A stretch of 28,912 bases of DNA from Porphyromonadaceae bacterium UBA3318 (lineage in GTDB: Bacteria > Bacteroidota > Bacteroidia > Bacteroidales > Muribaculaceae), in the NCBI GenBank assembly GCA_002361235.1, contig DESI01000044.1, forward strand, positions 1-28,912. Direction: 5' to 3'. A model generated the notes under the pieces. It saw only the letters and a list, made by a program, of their open reading frames with translations. It had not been told where the DNA came from and ran no database searches. Shown here one piece after another: positions 21,801-28,342 of this stretch. The position numbers and the translations under genes were made by a program. Each line of letters begins with the position of its first letter. Positions within the stretch are counted from its first letter, which is position 1.

Positions 21801-24274
21801 CCTATACGCTGACAGCCTCGATGTTCGGCTATAAGCAGAATTCGGAGGTGAAGGTGACTGTGGCCGACGAGAATATGACGGCTGACATCATTCTCGACAA
21901 GCTGCCGACTTATTCCGTATCGGGCCGCGTGCTTGCTCCCGACGGCTCGGCAGTGGAGAACGCCGATGTCGCCCTTAAGGGCTATGCCGACCTCGCCATG
22001 AAGACAGATGCTTCGGGTCGATTCCTGTTTGAATCCGTAGTTACGGCTCCCGGTACCACCGTCACGGTGACAAAGCCCTGGCATCTGGACAAGGTGCAGA
22101 CCAAGGACCTGGACGAGAACTGGAACCTGGGCGACCTCACGCTTGAGTACGCACACTTCAAGCCGGCAAATGTATCGGTGCAGACCACCGACGAGACCTC
22201 TGAAATCGCGTGGGAGATTCCTTCGGCTCAGTCCGGTCTCGGATATGACTCCGGCAACGCCGATACACAGGTAGGCATACAGAGTCAGGCCGGCACCGTC
22301 ATAATCGGTACGGTGTTCCGCACGCCAATGACGCTGAAGGGTGCCAGCTGGTACACCACCTTTGAAGGCGGCCCGCATAACTCCGTGAATATCTATATAT
22401 TCGATCTTGACGAGGAGGGAAATCCCAGCGGAACGCTTCTGTACAGCCAGCGCGCCGTCCTGAACAGCGACAACCAGTGGAACAGCATCGAGATTCCCGA
22501 CGGAGTCGAGGCGCCGCGCGGATGTTTCGTGTCGGTCAACTATCCCGGCTTCCATGGAATCGGCGTTGACCATTCGCCTAAGACCCATCCGTTCAAGGGA
22601 AATGTATATGCGTTCTCCACGGATTACAACTCGGGCGACTATATGTATCTGACCGAGGAGTCGCTTGGCGGCAATCTCATGATACGCTGCACGGGCGACC
22701 TTTATTCCGACGAGGGTATCCGCAACAGCGATGAGGAGTTCCCCGCCTACGCACGTTATAACGTATGGCGCTCCGCAGGCTTCGGAAACGAAGACTGGCA
22801 GCCGGTCAACTCCGAGCCGGTAGCGGGCCTGACGGCGGCCGATCCCACATGGGCCCAGGCTCCGGCAGGGGTGTACCGCTATGCGGTGTCCACGGTGTAT
22901 CCCGACGGCTCCGAGTCGGCGAAAGTCGTGCTGCCTTACTACGTAGCCCGTCAGATGACCGGCAAACTTACGCTGAAGATCCGCACCAACTCGCATTCGG
23001 GCGACGCCAATGGCGCCGTTGTCTCGATAGCCGGTCAGGATCCCTTCGACTCGCGTAACGCTACGGTGGGCGAGGGCGGTATCGTGGAGTTCAACGACAT
23101 CTGGCGTTGTCCCTACACAGTTGAGGTATCGTTGCCCGGTTATGAGTTTGACGCAAGGACAGCCGACCTCTATGCGGATAAGGACCTGAAGCTTGAGGAT
23201 CTGGTGCTCCGCGAGATAATCGCAGTACCGGTCAACCTCAGCGTCAGCGGTGACGCCGAGAAGGGGTTCCGCCTGACATGGAACGAATCGGGCGAGATAT
23301 TCGACGACTTCGAGGATCATGACGCCTTCGCCGTGGCCTCGGCGGGCGAAGTGGGCTGGCTGTATCGTGACGCCGACGGCAGCCGCACGTTCGCCGAGCA
23401 GGAATTTGACTTCCCGGGCCGAACGCAGCCCTGTTCCTTCATGGTGTTCAATCCCTGGCTGACCACGCCTTCGATGGCCGATGCCCGCTCGGCATCGCTG
23501 CCGTACAGCGGGAAACAGGAGCTGGCCTGCTTCGCGGGCCGTTCGGGCAGCGACGACTGGTTCATCTCCCCGCGCCTGACCTATCACAACGACTATACGT
23601 TCAGCTTCCATGCCCGCGGATATTCGCAGACATACGGCGAGGTGATACGTGTGGGTTACTCCATGACTGACACGGATCCGGAGTCGTTCACATGGCTTGC
23701 CGAGAATGTGGATGTGCCTAAACAGACATGGACCGAGTTCAAGTACACGGTGCCTGCCGGCGCCCGTTACGTGGCCGTGAATTGCGTGTCGCCCGACGGC
23801 TTCACTCTGTTTATGGACGATGTGACCATCTCCGGCGGCAACGATATGGCTATGAACACAGCCGTGTCCGGTCCGGAGGTGAAATACGAGGTGTCGCTTG
23901 ACGGCGAGAAACTCGCGGATACCGAAGACTGCTCGTACATGCTGACCCCCGGATCGGGCGAGCATTACGCCGAGGTCAAGGCCGTATATGCGTCCGGTGA
24001 ATCCGCTCCTGCCAAGATAGTGTTCGGCGAATCGGGCGTGAACGGCGTTCAGACCGATAAGATCAGTGTCCGGCCGAATCCGGCTCCGGGATACACCAAC
24101 GTGCGCGGCGAGTTCAACCGTGCCGTGCTCTACGACCTTTCGGGACGCGCGCTGCGTGCATTCGACGGCTCGGACAGCCGCCTTGATCTCGGCGGCGTAC
24201 AGTCGGGCATATATCTGCTCGTAATCGAGCCGCTGTCCGGCAAGCCTCAGACCGTGAAACTCACGGTGAAATAA
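18878..24274 (+). CDS. Very large secreted multidomain protein with type IX-type sorting domain
   Basis: A 1798-residue protein, probably cell-surface. Residues 1-25 are a signal peptide (LLSACILMLAASALPGVKAQA). Approximate domains: beta-propeller-like 30-280 with repeated Tyr-Ala-Ile-Ser strands; Fn3-like 285-375 and 380-475; choice-of-anchor J-like 480-635 (AADDWLVSNEMELEPATTYK); CARDB-like 638-745; beta domain 750-925; two carboxypeptidase-regulatory-like beta sandwiches 930-1010 and 1012-1090 (SISGKVKDAANQPVAGAEVS, YSVSGRVLAPDGSAVENADV). These are followed by a beta domain 1100-1275; Fn3-like 1285-1355; another regulatory-like domain 1360-1445; choice-of-anchor J-like 1470-1655 (SDDWFISPRLTYHNDYTFSF); and a sorting domain 1725-1798 (VRPNPAPG, VLYDLSGRALRAF, GVQSGIYLLVI). 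No catalytic site was recognised. It shares domains with the broken gene at 13695-16855. It is monocistronic. Confidence 0.9.
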   Translation: MHQNSTLLSACILMLAASALPGVKAQAANDNTAYGILAFSDEQSSLTNNVVTFDIVSDAEPVFQRAVAFYDTSTAGAYGGGYYYIATSQPSGSAEVPKTLVRVSLADGVTETVGNLTGYTNLINDMTYDWSTSTMYAISRVDETYSALYTISLTDARSTRIATLDRKFFTLAASYSGELYAISFAGDFCRINKTTGEVTVIGSTGQHPQKFQSMEFDHATRTLWWIASTRVMNEGGTIEVPESFVATINPATGAVTRHQEFGDNQLAGLYIPSFAAADNCPAPVIDATVTAAAGGEAQASLSWINPTKTFGGDVLKDITRVEILRDGKTVGSVTSAQPGARSAYTDVIGGDKGSNHTWRIIAHNGNGPGAAVEVSAFVGRDVPAAVSAVNVEKLGPNAARVYWDAVTTGVNGGWTDAAGMLYDVVRNPGGTTVAKDLTATEWMEPGVETSGTWTYSVTAHNGIGTSAATVSDPVILGPKLGVPYVCDFDNLGQWTAVDRNENADGQPVGDGNTWVYYNLAWAKAAGAYIMTSNNAADDWLVSNEMELEPATTYKVTLRYLSQGSHPLKVCLLKDGDVTAPLQEITTLDLGKVNKTETKEFTFTTGENIGDCNFAFHDGAAKGNLYFLIDRLEIEKVVDRNLVASSIRGNAKPIEGNPYGYSVTVGNRGTKDYDSFTVELLDGEGKVVASQAVAETLEAGASKDYIVEYTFPIGSKLTSLRGHVSAAGDEVEADDTTAPLELTVMPLGTPEELEIGSKTLTSYRAPMNLYSKFGATLNIYSASEIPIKKGRITGLKLDYKGSYSPLNNVKLKVYMANTDREKAPDGWIPVEDMTLVYEGTHNLVSSANDVLDLTLSQAFEYDGRNLALYVKTSLENSNSAYAFIYQPYYTSPVSGNKAIYYGADSDFEVPDAPNSSSGNSYIRLMVQSAGASISGKVKDAANQPVAGAEVSIQEIHAVTRSAEDGSYTFNFVPNDTYTLTASMFGYKQNSEVKVTVADENMTADIILDKLPTYSVSGRVLAPDGSAVENADVALKGYADLAMKTDASGRFLFESVVTAPGTTVTVTKPWHLDKVQTKDLDENWNLGDLTLEYAHFKPANVSVQTTDETSEIAWEIPSAQSGLGYDSGNADTQVGIQSQAGTVIIGTVFRTPMTLKGASWYTTFEGGPHNSVNIYIFDLDEEGNPSGTLLYSQRAVLNSDNQWNSIEIPDGVEAPRGCFVSVNYPGFHGIGVDHSPKTHPFKGNVYAFSTDYNSGDYMYLTEESLGGNLMIRCTGDLYSDEGIRNSDEEFPAYARYNVWRSAGFGNEDWQPVNSEPVAGLTAADPTWAQAPAGVYRYAVSTVYPDGSESAKVVLPYYVARQMTGKLTLKIRTNSHSGDANGAVVSIAGQDPFDSRNATVGEGGIVEFNDIWRCPYTVEVSLPGYEFDARTADLYADKDLKLEDLVLREIIAVPVNLSVSGDAEKGFRLTWNESGEIFDDFEDHDAFAVASAGEVGWLYRDADGSRTFAEQEFDFPGRTQPCSFMVFNPWLTTPSMADARSASLPYSGKQELACFAGRSGSDDWFISPRLTYHNDYTFSFHARGYSQTYGEVIRVGYSMTDTDPESFTWLAENVDVPKQTWTEFKYTVPAGARYVAVNCVSPDGFTLFMDDVTISGGNDMAMNTAVSGPEVKYEVSLDGEKLADTEDCSYMLTPGSGEHYAEVKAVYASGESAPAKIVFGESGVNGVQTDKISVRPNPAPGYTNVRGEFNRAVLYDLSGRALRAFDGSDSRLDLGGVQSGIYLLVIEPLSGKPQTVKLTVK

Positions 24275-24311
24275 CCGTCTGTCCGGATAGACAATTCCAA
24301 CGTACATATTG

Positions 24312-24346
24312 AAAGAGGCGTGTCCGACCGACGCGCCTCTTTTTTT
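24312..24346 (+). terminator. Intrinsic terminator of the large secreted-protein gene
   Basis: A 9-bp stem AAAGAGGCG and CGCCTCTTT, extended inward by four pairs including one G-U, with a 5-base loop and a T-run (24340-24346). The A-run on the other side is short, so it works mainly on the plus strand. Confidence 0.85.
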
Positions 24347-24425
24347 CTCTGTCAGCTCCTGACTCACGATTATTTCGCCATGGATGCGGCGGCCTGTTAC
24401 GTTGCGCAGGCATGGGGACGGTCAC

Positions 24426-26378
24426 TCATGTCCGGGTTCTCCTGATTCTGGTTTCCGGTCCGCTTCTGATCACCAGCGGCACGGTCTCGACAGTGACCAC
24501 GCTTGTATCCAGCCCCAGCGCGTTTTCGGTCGACTCGGATATATGCCGCAGCGTCTCATACGCGGCCATTATCTTGCGTTCGTATGCGTTGCAGATGCTT
24601 GCGGGGGAGAACACGCGGTGAATCAGGACGAACCGGAAGTCGCCCGGAATCCCATACCGTTTCATGGAGGGATACCTGCTGGTAAGCGAAAGGTCGCCGG
24701 ACGCCACCAGATCCTCCACGATCTGCCTCAGGAATACGTTGATGCGCGGCTGCACCTTGAAGCCGAATCTGACGGTGACAAGAAAAACCGCATCCCTGAC
24801 CATCGTGTCCACCGAATATTCAAGGGTATAGGGCATGTCGGTGCGCTCGATGCGGATGATCCAGTAATGGTCTGCCCGTTTAGGCTGTTTGTTTATTATC
24901 GAATACAGCAGTTTGCTTTCCACCATATTCTTTGCAGGCGCAAAGCTGATGTACACCACATTCGATGCATAGCGGGCTATTTCGTCATCGTCCCTTATCG
25001 CAGTAATCATGTCTATGTAATCGGGGAAATATTTATAATCCACATGTCTGCGATGGAATGAGCGTCCTTTGTCCCAGACAAACATTATGCAGAACAGCCC
25101 GCAGGCTATCAGAACCGTAAACCAGCCGCCATGCACGAACTTGAACATATTGGCGGCGAAAAAGGCTCCTTCCAACAGGCAGAACACAATGAAAAATGAG
25201 TAGGAGAGCCATGCTGGAGTCCCGATATTCCGCATATAACGCCACAGCAGTATCGTGGTGGCCAGCATCGTTATGGTAATGGCGAGACCGTATGCGGCTT
25301 CCATGCGGCCCGACGACTGAAACAACAGCACGGTGCCGACGCATCCCGCATACAGAAACATATTTATAGCCGGAACGTACAGCTGCCCCTTGACATTTCC
25401 CGTATAGCTTATCTTCATCCTTGGCCAGATGTCGAGATTCACGGCTTCGCCTATCAGGGAAAACACGCCGCTTATCAGCGCCTGACTCGCTATTATGGCG
25501 GCGACGGTGGCTATGACTATGCCCACGCCAAGAAAGCCCTGAGGCATCATTGCGTAGAACGGATTTACCAGACCGTCAATGGAACCGGAATGGGCCAGAA
25601 TCCACGCGCCCTGTCCGAGATAATTGAGAATAAGCATGACCTTGACGAAAAGCCAGCTGAAAGTAATGTTGTAACGGCCGCAATGCCCCAGGTCGGCATA
25701 CAGTGCCTCGGCGCCCGTGGTGCAGAGAAACACGGCTCCGAGTATGAACATCCATTCAGGACTGGTAGCAATCAGTCGGACCGCATACCAGGGGTTGAAG
25801 GCCTTGAAAATGGACAGATCGTTCCATACATTCATCAGGCCGAGGATGCCGAGCATCAGAAACCACACGAGCATTATGGGGCCGAAAAACCTTCCGATCT
25901 TAGACGACCCGGAACGCTGCACGAAGAACACCACGGTTATGATTACCAGCACAATGGGCACCACCGGCGTGGCGACATACAGTGAACGCAAGCCCTCGAC
26001 GGCCGACGTGACCGTCACCGCGGGCGTTATAATGCCGTCGGCCAGCATCGCGCTGGCTCCGATGGCGGCCACCACGAACGGCCAGCCGCTTTTCCCGGTC
26101 TTCTTGACCAGTGAAAACAGAGCCATGATGCCTCCCTCGCCGTTGTTGTCGGCGCGCAGAGCTACCGACACATATTTGATTGTGGTCTGAAGGGTGAGGG
26201 TCCATATCACGCATGACACCGCTCCGATAATATAATCCCGGTCAAACTCAGGGTTGACGTCAAGGATGGCCTTCATGACATAGAGGGGCGACGTCCCGAT
26301 ATCGCCGAACACAATTCCGATGGCGACGAGCAGCCCCGCCGCACTCAACCCCGCGAACCTATTACCTTTCCGGCTCAT
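24426..26378 (-). CDS. kup: Kup-family potassium uptake protein
   Basis: A 650-residue inner-membrane potassium/proton symporter. The diagnostic N-terminal motif GIVFGDIGTSPLYV is at residues 21-34, followed by NNGEGGIMALFSLV and GASAMLADGIITPAVTVTSAVEGL. About 12 hydrophobic helices occupy residues 10 to about 440, and a C-terminal cytoplasmic domain (about 445-650) contains MITAIRDDDEIARYASNVVY and IIRIERTDMPYTLEYSV. Length fits E. coli Kup (622). It is monocistronic and converges with the large secreted-protein gene. The leader contains nested inverted repeats (26408-26452), a candidate control element for potassium-dependent expression; this is inferred, and no known riboswitch class was recognised. 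Confidence 0.93.
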   Translation of the reverse strand: MSRKGNRFAGLSAAGLLVAIGIVFGDIGTSPLYVMKAILDVNPEFDRDYIIGAVSCVIWTLTLQTTIKYVSVALRADNNGEGGIMALFSLVKKTGKSGWPFVVAAIGASAMLADGIITPAVTVTSAVEGLRSLYVATPVVPIVLVIITVVFFVQRSGSSKIGRFFGPIMLVWFLMLGILGLMNVWNDLSIFKAFNPWYAVRLIATSPEWMFILGAVFLCTTGAEALYADLGHCGRYNITFSWLFVKVMLILNYLGQGAWILAHSGSIDGLVNPFYAMMPQGFLGVGIVIATVAAIIASQALISGVFSLIGEAVNLDIWPRMKISYTGNVKGQLYVPAINMFLYAGCVGTVLLFQSSGRMEAAYGLAITITMLATTILLWRYMRNIGTPAWLSYSFFIVFCLLEGAFFAANMFKFVHGGWFTVLIACGLFCIMFVWDKGRSFHRRHVDYKYFPDYIDMITAIRDDDEIARYASNVVYISFAPAKNMVESKLLYSIINKQPKRADHYWIIRIERTDMPYTLEYSVDTMVRDAVFLVTVRFGFKVQPRINVFLRQIVEDLVASGDLSLTSRYPSMKRYGIPGDFRFVLIHRVFSPASICNAYERKIMAAYETLRHISESTENALGLDTSVVTVETVPLVIRSGPETRIRRTRT

Positions 26379-26407
26379 TGCTCATCAAAATAAACGCTTG
26401 CACAATC

Positions 26408-26452
26408 GCAATATGGCCGATGGTCTCTATATAAGACCGCATTACATATTGC
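26408..26452. promoter_or_regulatory. Concentric nested inverted repeats in the kup leader
   Basis: Outer perfect 8-bp arms GCAATATG (26408-26415) and CATATTGC (26445-26452) enclose inner arms GGTCT (26422-26426) and AGACC (26434-26438), sharing one centre with 6-base symmetrical gaps. Located 30 to 74 bases upstream of the kup ATG. It can be an RNA stem with an internal loop or a protein-binding site. Confidence 0.5.
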
Positions 26453-26867
26453 AATCTGACTTATCAATCAATTCTATAATCATCGCAACAATATAACGCC
26501 AAACCAATCCTGTAGGTTTGACCGATTGATGAGGTAGGGCGTTCCGGGGGGGCGAGACAGTGATAATCCGCCTTCCTGCGTTGTCGGCCTGCTACGGACT
26601 CTTACTGCCGACACCGGACACATTATAAGCCGAAAGCATCTGAATATCTGACGTTGCCCCGGGGAATATCACCGGTATTGCCAAAATCACAAACCATATA
26701 ATATTGATCCGGGACATCGAAAGGTGCAATATACGCAATTCCGGGATTTCGGAAACGGATAGCCGTCGGAACCGACGCCGTGCCGTATGGGAAGGGCTTC
26801 GTAAAAAGCGTATCGACTAAAACAGGGATGTAGCCGGATTGATGGTATATATCTCCAGCACCGTAAT
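26453..26867. other. Long intergenic stretch between kup and the HD-domain gene
   Basis: About 415 bp without a recognisable gene or exact TAnnTTTG promoter. Small hairpins are visible (for example CGTCGG-AA-CCGACG at 26764-26777, and GTCGGC with GCCGAC spanning roughly 26583-26612). It has no run of T after them. It could hold a decayed gene; nothing in it was recognised. Confidence 0.4.
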
Positions 26868-27524
26868 TTAGGCTTGTGGGCGTGCTTCCTCTTCGAAGAT
26901 GCGGTTGAATATCTCGTCGAGCCTGGGTTTGTCGGTCAGCAGGGCATGGAGCTTTTTCAGATTCTTTGCATTATCGCTCCATGGAATCCAGACCTTCAGA
27001 TAGCCGTTCGGACCGTATTTATGATGGAGGTGCTCGATGGTGCGTTGATAATGTCCGGCGCGGTCAAGCTGCGGATAGTGAGCCAGCCCGTACTGGATGG
27101 TGCGGCGGATTATAGTTTCCGCGTTGATGAAACGGTCGGCTTCGGCGACAATCAATCCGTAGTCACTGCGCGGCTTCTGACTGTTGGAAGCCCGGTGGTC
27201 CTCGACTGCTTCGCCCATTATCCGAATCTGTTCAGGAGTGAAATGAGCCTTGACAAACTCGTCAGCTTCAAGAATCCGGCGCGAGTCCCGGTGATGATTC
27301 TCCCTGCCGTTGACCAGTCCGAGGTCATGGAATGCCGCTATGACATAAACCATACCGGCGTTCATGGACGGGGTATGCCCGGCGAGTTTCAGACTCTGTT
27401 CGATCACCATGCGCACGTGATTCTCCTGATGCGCCTTGTCAAAGGAGCAGTAGCGGGGGATAATCTCCCGCTCCACATAGTCGATTATTTCCGGAGAAAC
27501 CGGCGTCAATTTCAATTCCTCCAT
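26868..27524 (-). CDS. HD-domain metal-dependent phosphohydrolase
   Basis: A 218-residue cytoplasmic protein of the HD superfamily, which hydrolyses phosphate esters of nucleotides or related compounds; the substrate is unknown. The metal-binding residues are visible: H36 (HQENHVRMV), H66-D67 (AAFHDLGLVNG), H77/H78 region (ENHHRDSRRIL), H110 (AVEDHRAS) and D130 (EADRFINAETI). The start at 27524 (MEELKLTPVSPEI) is chosen since it follows the upstream stop by one base. The longer frame from 27602 would overlap the small membrane-protein gene and has no matching sequence. It is the last gene of a three-gene unit after an XRE regulator and a two-TM protein. Confidence 0.85.
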   Translation of the reverse strand: MEELKLTPVSPEIIDYVEREIIPRYCSFDKAHQENHVRMVIEQSLKLAGHTPSMNAGMVYVIAAFHDLGLVNGRENHHRDSRRILEADEFVKAHFTPEQIRIMGEAVEDHRASNSQKPRSDYGLIVAEADRFINAETIIRRTIQYGLAHYPQLDRAGHYQRTIEHLHHKYGPNGYLKVWIPWSDNAKNLKKLHALLTDKPRLDEIFNRIFEEEARPQA

Positions 27525-27525
27525 A

Positions 27526-27717
27526 TTATCGCTTCTGAGCGTAAATGGTAAGGAACAACGCAATGGCAATGCTTGACAGGATTGCCGGAAGGTCGGTGTC
27601 ATCGTAAAACAGTGCCCTTGTCAGCCAAAAGATTCCGCAGATTCCTGACAGTATTCCTGCTGCCAGGCAGATCCGTTTGCCTGTGATTACTACTTTCTTA
27701 TCGTTTTTGATTTCCAT
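27526..27717 (-). CDS. Small two-helix membrane protein
   Basis: A 63-residue protein with a short basic N-terminus (MEIKNDKKVVITGKR), two hydrophobic helices (ICLAAGILSGICGIFWLTRA and LPAILSSIAIALFLTIYA) separated by an acidic turn (YDDTD), and a basic end (QKR). The family is not recognised. It starts five bases after the XRE gene's stop and ends one base before the HD gene's start, so it is translated with them. A membrane-active toxin of a toxin-antitoxin pair is one possibility because of its size and the HipB-like regulator beside it. A housekeeping small membrane protein is as likely. Confidence 0.7.
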   Translation of the reverse strand: MEIKNDKKVVITGKRICLAAGILSGICGIFWLTRALFYDDTDLPAILSSIAIALFLTIYAQKR

Positions 27718-27722
27718 GTTAT

Positions 27723-27950
27723 TTACTCAATATCATCTTTTTCGAAGACTTGTCTTTCCATTTTCGCCGGCGCCATTTCTGCGCCAAAGAGGGCCAAGAC
27801 CTGATTCACTTTGTCAAGGCGAAGGGTCGGTTTCCCTTGTTCAAGTTCGCGGACAAAGCGCAGACCCACCCCGGATTTCCGGGACAGGTCAACCTGCGTA
27901 AGCCCGAACTGCTTACGCATCTCCTTAACGTATTTAGCCAACAGAGTCAT
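27723..27950 (-). CDS. XRE-family transcriptional regulator, HipB/Y4mF-like antitoxin type
   Basis: A 75-residue DNA-binding protein with one helix-turn-helix domain (about residues 8-62: YVKEMRKQFGLTQVDLSRKS, then GVGLRFVRELEQGKPTLRLD and KVNQVLALFGAEM). The sequence is typical of HipB/Y4mF-type antitoxin-like regulators, which repress their own operon and neutralise a HipA kinase. No hipA follows here; instead a two-TM protein and an HD hydrolase gene are next. Two palindromes of the ACCC/GGGT type flank its promoter, as expected for autoregulation. The ATG at 27950 follows a well-placed -7 box (27971-27978). The leftover C-terminus (MERQVFEKDDIE) is acidic and short. Confidence 0.88.
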   Translation of the reverse strand: MTLLAKYVKEMRKQFGLTQVDLSRKSGVGLRFVRELEQGKPTLRLDKVNQVLALFGAEMAPAKMERQVFEKDDIE

Positions 27951-27954
27951 GCGA

Positions 27955-28013
27955 TATACCCTTTTGGGTGCAAAGATAATGGAATTGATTCAAATTACAC
28001 CATTATGGGTATA
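27955..28013. promoter_or_regulatory. Promoter and two palindromic operators of the XRE-2TM-HD operon
   Basis: The minus-strand -7 box TATCTTTG lies at 27971-27978. Operator A (27955-27973, TATACCCTTTTGGGTGCAA) and operator B (27995-28013, TTACACCATTATGGGTATA) agree at 14 of 19 positions when one is inverted, all agreement falling in the arms (CACC and GGGTATA). Their centres are about 40 bp apart, about four helical turns, on either side of the -7 box. This resembles HipB-type autoregulation. Confidence 0.75.
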
Positions 28014-28108
28014 AAAGATTTCGCAACAGCGTGGATTATACCGTTTGGGGAATATTCATGCTAAAGCGGCAAGAGGCTGGGCGGTCTGCATTGTTGGCGG
28101 CGGTTATG

Positions 28109-28125
28109 CCGTCATAAGGTGACGG
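28109..28125. other. Hairpin in the GC-rich block downstream of an orphan promoter
   Basis: A perfect 6-bp stem CCGTCA and TGACGG around a 5-base loop, just after the stop of the 28-codon frame. It lacks a T-run, so it is more likely RNA structure than a terminator. Confidence 0.4.
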
Positions 28126-28126
28126 T

Positions 28127-28213
28127 TCAGGCACTGGCACCTTTCGACCGCATCGCGCCTACGGGCAACTGCGGAAATAACATTAGTGATCCATCAGTTC
28201 CATAGTATGACAT
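28127..28213 (-). CDS. Possible 28-residue peptide or part of a small RNA
   Basis: A short reading frame (MSYYGTDGSLMLFPQLPVGA, then MRSKGASA) begins 15 bases beyond the -7 box of the promoter at 28228-28259. It is not recognised as a family and may be a by-product of a noncoding RNA: the region also forms a hairpin (28109-28125) after the stop. Coding status is doubtful. Confidence 0.25.
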   Translation of the reverse strand: MSYYGTDGSLMLFPQLPVGAMRSKGASA

Positions 28214-28227
28214 AATAAACTTTTCTG

Positions 28228-28259
28228 CAAAAATAATGAGAGTTCCTGAAATTTTCAAA
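28228..28259 (-). promoter_or_regulatory. Orphan minus-strand promoter
   Basis: On the minus strand TTTG (28256-28259), exactly 20 bases, then TATTTTTG (28228-28235): a full Bacteroidetes promoter with the same spacing as the one at 18769-18800. It faces the region 28221-27980, which holds no recognised gene before the separately controlled XRE gene. Confidence 0.65.
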
Positions 28260-28296
28260 TAAAAAGTATGATAAATAGCACTTTGAGGAGGTTTGT

Positions 28297-28314
28297 CCTG
28301 ATTAGCCTGATTAG
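28297..28314. repeat. Tandem 9-bp repeat
   Basis: CCTGATTAG occurs twice in direct succession, about 30 bases past the stop of the alcohol dehydrogenase gene. Function unknown; it could be a slippage product. Confidence 0.5.
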
Positions 28315-28342
28315 GTGAGTATAGAGTTTCCGATATTGCTGC

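Noticed and set aside
21725..24367. An 880-codon open frame antisense to the large secreted-protein gene
   Set aside because: It lies wholly opposite well-defined domains of the plus-strand protein; its sequence is rich in His, Arg, Val and Gly without domain logic. Long antisense frames are common opposite codon-biased, GC-rich genes.
26379..28342. tRNA or rRNA genes in the larger gaps
   Set aside because: No cloverleaf arms with a CCA-like end or conserved T-loop GTTCGA were found by eye.
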